64,000 nucleotides of DNA from Atkinsonella hypoxylon (taxonomy: Eukaryota; Ascomycota; Sordariomycetes; Hypocreales; Clavicipitaceae), in assembly GCA_000729835.1 (NCBI GenBank), contig JFHB01000060.1, positions 92,841-156,840 on the forward strand, written 5' to 3'. The notes beneath the pieces were generated by a model, which searched no databases, was not told the origin of the DNA, and worked only from the letters and a program-made list of their open reading frames with translations. The translations under genes were made by a program, and so were the position numbers. Positions 48,214 to 59,349 of the stretch are shown piece after piece (position 1 is the stretch's first letter; every line of letters begins with the position of its first letter).

Positions 48214-49591
48214 TGTAAGGTCTCGAAGAGTAATTAGAGTATTCTGGAGGTAGATAACGAGGACAGAATGAGCTGGGGCGACAGTTCGACCTGAGAAAGA
48301 CTGTTTGAAGACTCGATGAAGAGAGGTAGCGTGAATGACTCGATGGCGGCGCCAGAGGTTTTTGTACAAAAAGCGCAGGCACGCCGTCACGTGCGGCCAG
48401 ACGCGTCGAGACCAACGCGGCGGATCACTTTAACTGCGGGCATCGGTGGGACCGCTGCAGGCACATGAACGGTACATGCTGCAGGGGAGCTTGTTGCACA
48501 TCCCTTTGGCAAAGGCCTCAGAGATGTTGCGTGCGGGGATGTGGGCCGATTAGGACAAGTCTGAATTAATGGTACTTCAATTTATATAAAAGCGTTACTA
48601 TAATAGAAGCCCCTGCATTTTTCTCACAGCATAGAACAGTACATCCCACATGTGCAGCCACAGCCGTAAGTTGATGTAACTACAATGTACTGCACAGTGG
48701 GTGGGTCCGCGACATACCTGAGGCCCTAGGACTGCCAAAGGGATGCGCTCTTGCCATCTCGGTGCACCAGCCACCGACTTTAGAGAGCCCACCGTTATTG
48801 ACGCGTGAAAGAAACCCGTCGCGTCGAAGTAGAGCTGCAAAGAATGACAGGGGCTTGATTGGGCGACGCTGAACAAGCAGTTTTGTTGTCAGGATTTACA
48901 ACTTATCAATCAGCAAACAAAGCCCACATTTCGGGTCATATTAGTGGGACATTGTCATTAATGTCTATGGATGACAAACGCTTCAATCCCATAACTACCC
49001 ATGCGGCGCTCGGGCATGTTGCTCGGTGAGCGTCGGACGTCTCGGACACCAGCCTCGAACGTTTTGTGTTTGTGAACGCGAAAATGTGGGCAGTGAACCA
49101 ACGCTTTCCACAACGCGATGACTAACATCCCTAACTAAAGCTGGTGATTCAGGGAGGGAGAATTCACCCGGACGATCAAGGGAGAGGCAGAATGAGGGAA
49201 ATCCTGGACTACTGTACGCAGGCACTTAGAACTGAAGAGGATGCCATGAAGTCTTGCATATGTGCTGTCTAATTGTTACTTCGTGTATCTCTCATTTTGG
49301 ACGTTGCGTCGATATTCTTTCTCAACCAAATCTCAGTCAAATCAAGGATCAAATGTACAATAGGATTATCGGGGAGTTTTCTTTTTTTGATCTTGTCCAA
49401 CATTAGTCTTGGCACCGTACGCAATTTCAACGCCTCGCTGTAAATCCTCATTAGTCTCTTGAGGTCGCTTTCACGAACGTCCTCGCACATTTCTTATACA
49501 TTTAATTAACCATGGGCGAATGCCGAGTAACGCCAGGCAGAGAAACATCTTGATGCCTCCGCTCGTTTTGTTACACGCCAGACTCTTCTCG
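48214..49591. other. Intergenic between RNR2 promoter and DUF4112 gene 3' end
   Basis: About 1.4 kb. The part near 48214-48450 is the RNR2 promoter. A minus-strand frame of 73 codons at 49269-49490, 100 bp after the DUF4112 stop, begins with ATG and has a coding-like charged composition (SDLKRLMRIYSEALKLR), but I recognise no family. Confidence 0.4.
48401..48406. promoter_or_regulatory. MCB element (ACGCGT) upstream of RNR2
   Basis: A perfect palindromic ACGCGT about 190 bp upstream of the RNR2 start codon. It is the consensus binding site of MBF, which controls RNR genes in studied fungi. The role here is inferred. Confidence 0.5.
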
Positions 49592-50328
49592 CTACGCGTG
49601 TTGGCGCTTGCGATGACTTCTACTTGCGGCAACTGGCTCTTGGCCAGATGCGCGCACTTTCTTCTCCGCTTTTTCCTTGAGATAATCCTCCAGTAGAAGA
49701 GCATTTCTTGTGTTGCCACGAAAGATGGCTTCGGCACCGGGAACAAGTCCAATTACAAAATCAAGGGCAATATTCATCATCATTTGAGTCTTGACTGAAT
49801 ATGGCAAGCCGCCCTCAACTTTGCAGCATTTTCTGAAAACTGACAGTGACATCAGTCCGTCAATGGCGTCTCCAATTCTGTTCCCTGTCTGTTAGTGGGC
49901 TTGCTGTTGAGTACGTTGCGGTGGTTCTTCAAACCAGGTACTCACGCAGGAATAATACCAATTACGGTGCTCCAGCCAAATCCAACACCAAATATGGTGA
50001 ACAAAGACCAGTCTAGGTGATGGACTCTTCGTCTGACTCGCATCAACACTTTTGCATCGTGCTCTGACAAACCAGGAGGCAAGGCGCGTTTCTGCTTGAC
50101 CTCCTTACCCGTCGGTTTTCCATTGGATTTCACGCCTGGAACTCTCTCATAATAAGGATCCTGCATCATTAGTCAGTATTAGATCTAAAGATCTATATTT
50201 TCTCCAAGATGCTGGAGCATACAATATGAGAAGACAGCTATTGAAAGACTTACTCCCTGTCCAAACTTTTCTTGAAGCTTCTTGCCAAGGACCTTTCTTG
50301 CTGCTGTCTTTGCGATAAGGGTAGCCAT
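49592..50328 (-). CDS. DUF4112 membrane protein
   Basis: Exons are 50328-50254, 50160-49946 and 49877-49592 (phases 0 and 2; donors GTAAGT and GTGAGT), 191 residues. The DUF4112 core is clear: RALPPGLSEHDAKVLMRVRR, then HHLDWSLFTIFGVGFGWSTV, IGIIPAIGDAIDGLMSLSVF and MMNIALDFVIGLVPGAEAI, followed by the conserved NTRNALLLEDYLKEKA. Two or three hydrophobic stretches suggest insertion in or hairpin association with a membrane. The biochemical function of DUF4112 is not established. The C-terminus is basic (SRSHRKRQHA). It is divergent from DCP2. Confidence 0.85.
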
Positions 50329-51527
50329 TTTTGTTGATGAGAATTAGAAATAATGGATTATGGCGATCGCAGTTCTCGTTCGTGATTGCGCGTTGTAAAT
50401 AAGTCGGGCGTTGGAGTAGAGACCTGAACACGTGAGGACGTGCCCAAGTTCTTTTGTATCAGCAAGCGGGGGATGATGGAGTTTCGGTAGGAAGGTTCGA
50501 TGAACAAAGCTGCAGGGAGGAATAAAGGGTTTATACACAGATGATATTAGTCCAGCCGCATAGACGATCTAAAAACTTCACATGGCGTGAAAGCATGTTC
50601 CGACCGCTTTTTTTGATTTTCTTGATTTCGGGTGCCTCTGATCTCTCTGGCGCCGGTGAGACTGTACACTTCGTATCGGCCCAGTTTTTCTGCGCTGGCC
50701 TGTGTGGGTGACCTTAAGAGCGACCGTCTTAAGCTTTGGTATCCAAGAGGATCCTGCTGGGCTTATGAGACGTTTGACGTAGCTCTTTGTGCCTTGGACA
50801 TTTAACGGTACTTACACTAGAGTCAAATTAATACGTCAGAGGAAGTACTGCACAAGGCGATGTATTTGATTGGGCAAAACCCTTGTCGGTACGGAAGTGC
50901 ACCAAAGAGATATGATGTAATAACTAGCGGAGCGCTCAACGTGGCGCACAGTGTATGGATGGGCCTCTGCCGATGTGGCTTGAATCTGTTGAGTGGCTGC
51001 AAGCAGCAGGGGTCGGATTAATGTGCCGATTCCCTAGTAGGACACCGCCACAATTCTGAACCTGGAGTACCATGCGTGGCTGATGAAGCCGGGGCTTCAG
51101 TCTAGTTCCTTCTTAATTGTATTGCCACAGCGCCCGGCGGGGTCGGGCACTTTGTGTCAAGTCCGTTGTCGCGATCCTGCCACTTCTCACCAGCTTCTTG
51201 TATCATAAGACTCGCGGAACCGCACCAAGGGCCTTGCGAATCCGCGTTACCACTAACCTACCCAAGAATCTTCTTACAGCTCGCAATTCTCCCACTTCAC
51301 CTTCTTGACGGGGTCACCGTGCCCATTTGCGGTACAAAGTGTCCAAATTGTCCTACGCCATCCAGCTCGCATCCATTTCGCGACGTTCCCTTTGCATCCT
51401 ACGATGTCAAGCATCCGTTCGCTTGTGCGCCAAGATTGTAGCTTAGGAAAACCCTGGGAAAGGCACTGATCCTTACACAAGTCTCAACTCTTAAAAACGG
51501 GAATGATTCTATCGCTCGAACAACACA
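50329..51527. promoter_or_regulatory. Divergent region between DUF4112 gene and DCP2
   Basis: 1.2 kb between start codons, holding both promoters. Frames at 51117-51441 overlap in several phases and are not supported. No specific site was recognised. Confidence 0.4.
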
Positions 51528-54006
51528 ATGGCAGCAACTGAAATGCAACTTGAAGATTGTACGGTTATAGTTTCATTATGGTTATATCACCTCTCATCTA
51601 GTTCTTCGCTAATATCTGATAGGGTTGGACGACCTTTGCGTCCGTTTTATCATCAATCTCCCACAGGAAGATCTCTCTTCCGTAGCTCGAATATGTTTTC
51701 AAGTTGAGGAAGCCCAATGGTTTTATGAAGATTTCATCAGGCCATTGAATCCGAACCTACCCTCCATGTCGCTAAGGACTTTCTGCTTGCGAATATTTCA
51801 GCACTGTCCCCTCCTCGCGTCATTCTCCGTCGAAAACCATACAAAGGCATTCGAAGAGTTTCTACAGTACAAGACTAGAGTACCTGTCAGAGGCGCGATT
51901 ATGCTCAACCAAGCCATGGACTCAGTTGTTTTGGTAAAAGGCTGGAAGAAGGGTGCTAACTGGAGTTTTCCCCGAGGAAAGATCAACAAGGATGAGGATG
52001 ATTTGGATTGTGCTGTCAGAGAAGTGTACGAGGAGACTGGCCTTGATCTCCGAGCTGCAGGACTTGTGCCAACAGAGAAAAAGCCAAAGTACATTGAAAT
52101 CTCGATGCGAGAACAACAACTGAGGTTATACGTTTTCCGTGACATCCCTATGGACACCAAATTTCAACCCCGAACTCGAAAAGAGATTAGTAAAATCCAA
52201 TGGTACAAGCTGTCCGAACTCCCCGCATTTCGCAAGAAAGGCGCTCAAGCGCATACCGAGAACTCCGGCCTAGCGGTCAATAAGTTCTACATGGTTGCTC
52301 CATTCCTCTTTCCATTGAAAAAGTGGATTATCTCTCAGAAAAAGACGGCGGAGAGACGAGTCGCGAGCGGACCGCACCATCTCCTGCCGCATTATGTTGC
52401 AGACGAGGTTGTCACCACAGAGGACGACACTTGGGCGCCAGCGCACTCCGAGCAACAGTCCCATGTGCCCGCGATTGAAACATTGGACGGAGCAACAAGA
52501 GAATTGCAGCGATTGTTAAAAATGCAACCTCCAACTCAAGGGCTTCAACCACAATCTCAACTCCAGGAGGATAAAGGGAGTGCCTTATTGTCGATCTTGC
52601 AGTCTAAAAACGACTGCCGGAGCGTTAATGGCCACTCAAGCATCATACCGCACACTCCTTCGCACGCCATATCATCTGATGCCTCGCAGCCTCGCAATCC
52701 TCACCACCACACAAATGTTCACTGCGGCGGCATTCAGGCACAACAAACCCCACCATCTTTCCCCATTCCTCCGTCTCACGACACGCCAACGTGGAATCCT
52801 GCTGTTAGCCAGTCTCAAAGCTCATTCTCGTATCAACTCCCTGTTCAGCAGCAACAACAGGGCAAATTGCATTACGAGCAGTATGCAACTTTACAATCTC
52901 GAGGCTCAGAGTCGCCGTACACAGGAGGCCAACAACGGCTTACCCCTCAACCTAGCGGTAATATGATGGCGGCTTCAATGAATTTGTTGGCTGGTCAGTC
53001 TGCATTATCGCAACTGAGCAAGCAGCCGCCTTCTGCTCCTGACTCTGCTAAACTAAGTGGGACATCCCTTACACTTCTTAACGCATTTAAACGAGATACA
53101 ACTACAATTAGTTCAACGCAAAATGCGGCGAAGGTCGATCACAATAGATCTTCCAGTTTATTCGAGGTCTCAAGGCCAAGTGAAAGACCAAACGTGTCAG
53201 ACCTGGTGGGATCGTCTATCAAATCCACAGGAGATCAACATCGGTCGGCCCTCCTTGGAATGTTCAAGAAGGGCATTCCTGGCGACATACCTAATCAGCT
53301 TTCAGAAGGGCCTACCAATTTTCAACATTCAACTTTGAAAGATCAACACGTAGCTCATCCCAAAAAGGTTGAGAACACATCTCTGCAACAACTTCAGGGA
53401 AGCCGAGGCTCGGTCAGTCAACAGCTTCCCCTGGAGCAACTGTCCCTGCAGGCGAATTCCAATCAACGATATTCGCCCTTGCCGCCTCACAGAGAGACAC
53501 AAAGCCCCTATCAACAACATCTCCAGCAAGTCTTGTACCCGCAACTCCATCGTCAGCAACAGCAGCAGCCGCAGCCGCAATATCCCAGGTCGCCATCTGG
53601 TCTCGGTCCCAGCCAGCAGCCTCAACCAACCCGTATCCTTCAGCGAGGGCAAAACATAAACGATATCACCAGTCCACCAATGCAGAAAATTGCGTCTCCA
53701 AGAGCATCCACTTTCACCCCACAGCCTGCGTCGAGCCAAACTGGGCCTGGTCCGGTGGCCTCTTCTGCATCTCAGCCTGGAGAAAGTCACTACAATTTAG
53801 ATGACCCTCGCGATCAGAAGAAGCAGCTTCTTTCTCTATTCAAGCAACAGGTTTCGACAGCCGAGCAAGGTCAATCATCAGATGTCCCGCGTTCCAGGGT
53901 ATCTTCTATGGCCTCCAGGGGGGGCGAGACGCCTATTTCGCCAGCTGAGCAGACCTTCTTGCTGGGCTACTTGCAATCTGTAACCAACAATGCTGGACGC
54001 CGATAG
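51528..54006 (+). CDS. DCP2: mRNA decapping enzyme Dcp2
   Basis: Nudix hydrolase that removes the m7G cap in P-bodies, committing mRNA to 5'-3' decay. Exons are 51528-51558 and 51623-54006; the 64-nt intron closes in phase 1/2 and creates the conserved LEDWLDDLCVRFIINLP start, giving 804 residues. The N-terminal regulatory domain (about 1-100), with QWFYEDFIRPLNP, binds Dcp1. The Nudix box begins at Gly129 (GKINKDEDDLDCAVREVYEE) with the REVYEE metal ligands at about 143-148, and box B follows (EISKIQWYKLSELPAF). The long C-terminus is Gln/Ser/Pro-rich and disordered, with short leucine-rich segments (SALLSILQSK, ALLGMFKK, LLSLFKQQV). These resemble Edc3/Pat1-binding helical leucine motifs (inference). 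No truncation was seen. Confidence 0.95.
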
Positions 54007-54824
54007 ATCTAGAATTATCATTTCATGCGGAAATTGTTGCAAGGACCTACGGAGTTTGTGCATGATGGAATGAAGTGGTTGAGACATGCTCTGTGAGAGA
54101 CATCTATTTGTTGACTTGGGAAAACATAGCAATAATATACGTTTGTGGGCAAGCGTTGCTTGAACTTCTCAGTCGAACTTCTCATCTCATTTTATCCAGG
54201 ATCGAAACAGTTCCCCCTGCAAAGTGAGGGGGCTCTAGTCACTGTAACCCCAAGCTGCCTCTTTTTATCGAGGATGGCGCGAAAGGAGAGTCCGACCTCC
54301 CGTGGAAAAAAAAATAAAAAATTTGATAATGTGACATATAGAATGTTCCAATACTTGCACAAAATTTCTGATTAGGAAAGAAAATGCACAGTGTTCCGTT
54401 TATCCCTACAAAGAAAGTGCCAGATACCGAATACAATGTGATATATGCCGTGTTAGTATATTCGTTCAAGTCGTTAAGTTGATTAACAAACTGTGTTTGC
54501 CCCGCTACTATCGAGGAAAAGATCCTGCAGCACGTACAATCGCCGTACTTAATTTCTGTGCCGGAGTCCGTATCTTTTCATATTGTCCCGCTGCCGCTAC
54601 TGCTACTTTCCTCGTCAAGATAAAGCAAGTTGAAGCGGTTCATGACAGACCCTTGCCTCTGCTTGGAATCCATCCCTGTCTGTCTTGTTCTAGTCGTAAG
54701 TATATTGCTCAGAGGCTGGGCACACTCGTCGACCCCCCAATCGATGCGTAAACCTCTATATTTCCTAATGTCGTAACGTAAGTTGGCTGGGGTATCATTG
54801 CGGCGGAGGGAAAAGTCAATGTTC
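54007..54824. other. Convergent 3' region of DCP2 and the RRM gene
   Basis: 3' flanks, AT-rich, without a credible gene or RNA. Confidence 0.5.
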
Positions 54825-55968
54825 TTACAATTGGTTTATCATGCATGATTTAGCAGCCAGAGCACATTTGACTGAATTGGTGCTTATGTACCAGTCGCGG
54901 CCCAGAAGCTGGATGTGAATAACGGACAATTTGTACAAGTGGTCCAGATCGCTGATTATATCCTGCTGCGTGAGACTAGGGTCGCAGTTTCGCACGATGA
55001 GATTGCGACACGCTCCCTTTCTTATTTCGTGTGCCACAGGACCTGGCAGAACGAATTGTTTGTCGCTCCATCTGATTTTGACCTGACTTGGTAAGCCTTG
55101 ATTTCTGCGCCACTTCGACGGAGCGCGTGCAATGAAGTCGTTGACAAACCTTGGTACCATTGATGGCTAGTCCATATGTATTCACGTAGTCGTAAAATGC
55201 CTGAGCGTCTTGTGCATGAAGGAAAGATAGTATCGCATAGTTGTCCTTACGCTGCAGGAAGATATCGAGGAGGAAACCACCTTTGACGACGAGCGTGATA
55301 TCTGCGAAGGTAGTGCCTTGGGGTAGGTTGTAGAGCTGCAATGTTCGTCTAGTCACTCTTTCAAACTCTACTCTTGGCGTTGTGTCCAGAGTGTGGCGTG
55401 GGAGTTGCTTTTCCGTGTCACATGATGCATCGGAAGAGCTGTCGTCCTCTTCTGAACACGGGGCTTGCAACGTCATTCCGAATGATGACGAGGAATTGGC
55501 TTGCGTTCGCGATGTGCTGGCATGGGAGTTGAAGCTGCTTGAGATGCGGCCACCCACAGGAGCCCTTTCTGGGCCAGTCGTTGATGTCGTAGGCATGTCA
55601 TCCCGTGGACGCGCATTGAACCAGTCGCCCGAGGTTGGTGAACTTAGGATCTATGTTCAACTAGTTGAGCGTATGGCTTCTGATCGAGTCTGGCATTTGC
55701 AGATTGGAAGTAGATAGTTACTACCTTTAGTGTTTCTGCACCAGTACCACCTTTGAGCAAGTTGCTGCAAAGAGTTTCTTCAGAAAGCACATTTTGTCAG
55801 AATCGAATTCGAGTCGTAGGGCTGCGAAAGTCTCGGAAAGACAATGAAAGAGATGCAGGACGGATCCTTACTATATCGTTGGGCTATTTCCTGAAGACTT
55901 GCGTACTCTTCTCGAGATATAGTGACAGTAGGGAAGAAGATATCAGTCTCCGATTGCAACGAAGCCAT
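54825..55968 (-). CDS. Two-RRM RNA-binding protein
   Basis: Four-exon model: 55968-55872, 55777-55725, 55650-55150 and 55082-54825 (phases 1, 0, 0), 302 residues. The start MASLQSETDIFFPTVTISRE and the exon 2 segment LCSNLLKGGTGAETLK match an N-terminal block that I associate with a fungal RRM family. RRM1 is TLQLYNLPQGTTFADITLVV to DAQAFYDYVNTYGLAINGTK and VKIRW. RRM2 starts at CRNLIVRNCDPSLTQQDI and ends near NSVKCALAAKSC; its RNP1 strand is weak. The general type resembles the N-terminal half of fission yeast Nrd1 and yeast Mrn1, but with two rather than four RRMs. The protein stops soon after RRM2. Whether this is the normal length or a lost C-terminal exon is unclear. Confidence 0.75.
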
Positions 55969-56016
55969 TGTTATTTGTTATGGGATGAGCTATTTGACCC
56001 TTCCCTGCATGTCTGG

Positions 56017-56036
56017 AAAAAAAAAAAAAAAAAAAA
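56017..56036. repeat. Poly-A tract of 20
   Basis: Uninterrupted run 49 bp upstream of the two-RRM gene start. Confidence 0.9.
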
Positions 56037-56780
56037 CCAGATGTTCGCGATTTCCGGCCTGTCGCTGGCTTGCCACCGAGATGGATCAGAGGATGTTTAC
56101 CCTTTAATCTTGAGCCGTCATCTATTCGGGTGAATCTTGATCGGGTATACGGCAAGCAAAATAGTTTAAACAGATCTGCAAAGATTGGGGATGGGAAAAG
56201 ACAAAGTCAAGCTATATAGCAGAGAAATGTCTGAATAAAGAGGAGCAGCCGGCAGCTGTTTACACTCACGTGCATATGCAGCAGAACCGATTGATAACAA
56301 GTGAATCATTGTTCAGCATTTGGACACTTTGGACAAGTCTGCCTGTTGCTTTGAAATCCAAAATTTTCGCCTTTCCCTATTAATTGCCTAAAGTAAGTCG
56401 CTAGCTCGATACACAGATTTTTTTATTCCAGGTGATATGAAGAGGTGTGGTTGAGGTATAGATAACCACGGCATCCGATGGCCTTTTTATTTTCTTCATC
56501 CCAACTACCTTTCCTGGAGAGTGCGCCACTCGTTACCGACTCTCGTTGAAGGGCAAGTCGGTTTTCCGTCGGGAATTCAAGCCCTGTTCCTTCGCATGAC
56601 GACGCAAGCCATCTCTTTTCTTTTTTCGAGCGACTGTGAAGTAGGAACGGTGAAGAATGGACAGAGAAGGAAGGCTGCCGCGGGAACATGCGGCCGTAGA
56701 TCAGCCAATGCACAATGTACGGTCAACGGTGCTTTTATGTAACGGTACTATATTAATAGATACCTACTGTGTTAAATTAG

Positions 56781-56810
56781 GTATATATATATATATATGT
56801 GTGTGTGTGG
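56781..56810. repeat. TA/TG compound microsatellite
   Basis: A run of alternating TA followed by alternating TG, about 30 nt in all. Confidence 0.85.
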
Positions 56811-57145
56811 GTGTCAAGTCAATGTGGGGCACGATGCTCTATTTAAAGCTGGTTGGTACTTGTCGCCCGGTCCCACACGACGACGGGAGACGACGGGTGC
56901 ACACCATCTCACAGCACTCACAGCATACGATACGATGCAAAAATCGTCATTTCTACATTCAACCGGGAGAAGGGGGAACCAGTGCTTGCTCACCGCGTGG
57001 AGGAGTCCATGTATCATGCATGATGCAACATCAAATTAGTTACGTGAAAACCCACTTGGTACCAGACAAATTGTATTATTAGCACAGGGTCTACGGAATA
57101 GGCAAGTAAGTACCTAGGTAACTATCTCCTAGGTGAGTTGATCCG

Positions 57146-57192
57146 AGACCCAAGACCCAAGACCCAAGACCCAAGACCCAAGACCCAAGACC
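57146..57192. repeat. 7-nt minisatellite (AGACCCA)
   Basis: Six perfect copies and a partial seventh, lying just after a TACCTAGG motif cluster. Confidence 0.9.
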
Positions 57193-57630
57193 TGGAGTCT
57201 CCGCACCTCCTGCAAAACTCCGTACTTATTTAATCTGTACTAATAGCGGCGCCGTGCCCTGTCTGGTGCCATCTCTCTGGCCCTAGCAATCAACGTCAGC
57301 AGACATGGAGGGAAGGACACGAGGTCACGTGGCTCGTAATCTACCACCCGTCTTGTCTGCCTGCTCACAATTGTTTTTTGTTTTCTTTTTAATCTTGGGC
57401 ATGCGCCTCGTTAAGAAGTCTCCACATCGCTCGGTGTACGGGGGTACATCCAGAACAGGTTCAGCGGTCTTACTTGAGGTCCCCAAAATTCCTAAAAAAT
57501 CACGTTGTCCTGCGACAGAAAAATGGAAATTCATGGAAAACAAAAAGTCGCATACCCTTCACGCTTAGAACCGGGCCTCGCGATGCAGCCCGTGCCTTGT
57601 TTGGGTTACGCCAAGCTGGTCTGCTCGTAC

Positions 57631-57681
57631 CCTGTGTACCTGTGTACCTGTGTACCTGTGTACCTGTGTACCTGTGTACCT
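57631..57681. repeat. 8-nt repeat (TGTGTACC)
   Basis: About six tandem copies of CTGTGTAC/TGTGTACC. A related CTGTACCTG repeat occurs in intron 1 of the NDUFAF7 gene at about 61911. Confidence 0.85.
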
Positions 57682-58444
57682 GCACCTGCCCAGGGTACGG
57701 AGTACAAGTGAGCACAAGCGTAGCGTGCAACGGACATTTAGCTTGCCGCACTATTCATGCACGGATGGCTTGACTGGTGATTGGGCGTTGGCCGATCCGT
57801 TGCTGTTGCCGGAGCACTGCTGGAAGCCTTTGTTTAGCTGGCACAGCCCTTTCTTTCCTTCCTTCCGTCACTAACTAGCCCGTCCCGGCCAGGGGTACCA
57901 GGTCAACAGTGGGCCTGATAAGTTGGGGCCATCGTCCGTAAACCAAGTGCAATCGGAGTGTCACTTCGATATTACTGCGCCGCACCTCTCCTCCTCTTCA
58001 CGCTTTTTACTCAACCCTCTTCCCTAGTCATCCATCCCAAAAAGAAGGAAAAAAAAAACCAAAAAAAAAAAAAAGAGAAGAACCGGACTAGCCCGCCGTC
58101 TTTTCTCTTGTCTCTCGCTTTGCAACACCTGTTTTGTTTTACTTTCGACCTCTTTCTCTACCCTCGCTTTCCTGCTGCGTGGGTTCTGCAATCCCGCAAC
58201 CTTCCCCCATCAACGGGCCAGCCACCTCGGATCGACCGTTTAAACGACAACGAGAAACAGAGGCAGCGCAGCGTTCACTTTTCAACAACGGAATTCACCG
58301 TCCGCTCGCTCACGAGATTTAAGTCGAATCGCTTTCAATTTCGCACCCAAACGAGTTTGCTTCTTTTCACTCGCGAATTTTTCTCCTGGGCCGAGGACAG
58401 CCTGCAATTTTTGCCCCATATATTTGCAACGCAATTGATATATC

Positions 58445-59349
58445 ATGCGTCCCTCACAGTATCTGGCCCAACTGGCCATTTGCCTATCCACATTACAATC
58501 TGTTGCTTCAGCATTAGAATGGCCTCGATTGCTTCCCGACATGAATGCTCTTGTCGTGCGAGCCGACAGCTCACAGACCGCAAGTCCTACACGTACGCTG
58601 CTATTCTTTCTACCTCTGTCTTGTGGGTGACCCAAAACTGACTGAAACCTGCAGCAACTCCACAATCGTCTACACCATCTGCTACCGGATCAGTTGCCTC
58701 GTCAGCCACCGACTCGGGCACAGGTAGCGCCCAAACTACCAACATGAACACTGCGGCAGCTGGCAGCTCTGGAGCGACGGGAACACCGACAGCGACAGCG
58801 AATTCTACTCAATTCCCTCCCGACAGCCCTCCGGGTGGAATCAGCATGCAGACTCCCAACACGTTCACACAGCCCATAGGTCTATACCGAATCAGCGATT
58901 ATATAACTTGGTCCTGGAACTACACCTCGCTTCTCGGGACTCCGACGGCTATTGATGTTCTTGTCAGCTGCTCCACAGCCAGCGAGACTTACACCTTGAC
59001 TGCCAACATGTCCTTTGCTACAGAAGCCAGCTACATATGGAACACTTCAATACAAGCCAACAATGTCCAGAATCCTCTGGGCAACGCCATGTACACCCTC
59101 ATCGTCAAGGATTCCCAGGCCGCGATTACGCAGCCCCCAGCACCCGGCTGCCTTGGTGCCTATACCGGTTATACATTTGGCCTGTACACAAACCAGCCTT
59201 ACACGCCGTACCCGGAATGGACTTGTCCGGGGTCTTGCAGTGGTGCCATGTCTCTTTTCAATAACCAAGCTGTTGGTATGGCCGTCATCATGAGCTGTCT
59301 GACCGTTGTGAGCTTCACCTGGTTCGTTTCTGGTCTGGGACTGCACTAA
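58445..59349 (+). CDS. Secretory-pathway DUF7137 protein, C-terminal membrane anchor
   Basis: Exons are 58445-58592 and 58655-59349 (62-nt intron, phase 1/2), 280 residues. A signal peptide (MRPSQYLAQLAICLSTLQSVASA, split here as MRPSQYLAQLAICL and STLQSVASA) leads into a Ser/Thr/Ala/Gly-rich stretch, likely O-glycosylated. The globular part (about residues 105-245) matches the fungal DUF7137 domain as I know it: PPGGISMQTPNTF, YRISDYITWSWNYTSL, TAIDVLVSCS, YTLIVKDSQA, YTGYTFGLYTNQPYTP and a WTCPGSC cysteine pair. The last 25 residues are hydrophobic (AVIMSCLTVVSFTWFVSGLG), so this is a type I membrane or lipid-anchored surface protein. The function of DUF7137 is not established; its beta-sandwich-like character and location suggest a cell-wall or surface role (inference). 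Confidence 0.82.

Larger units (their letters stand above)
55969..58444. other. Long intergenic region with several repeats
   Basis: About 2.5 kb between divergent genes. It contains an A20 tract, a TA/TG microsatellite, a 7-nt minisatellite, an 8-nt TGTGTACC repeat and TACCTAGG motifs. The last 500 bp before 58445 is pyrimidine-rich and leader-like, with A-rich tracts at 58046-58076. Frames at 56657-57082 and 57305-57568 run through repeats and are not supported. Confidence 0.5.

Noticed and set aside
56657..57082. 141-codon plus-strand frame
   Set aside because: It runs through the TA/TG microsatellite, has no domain and is Cys/His-rich only by chance.
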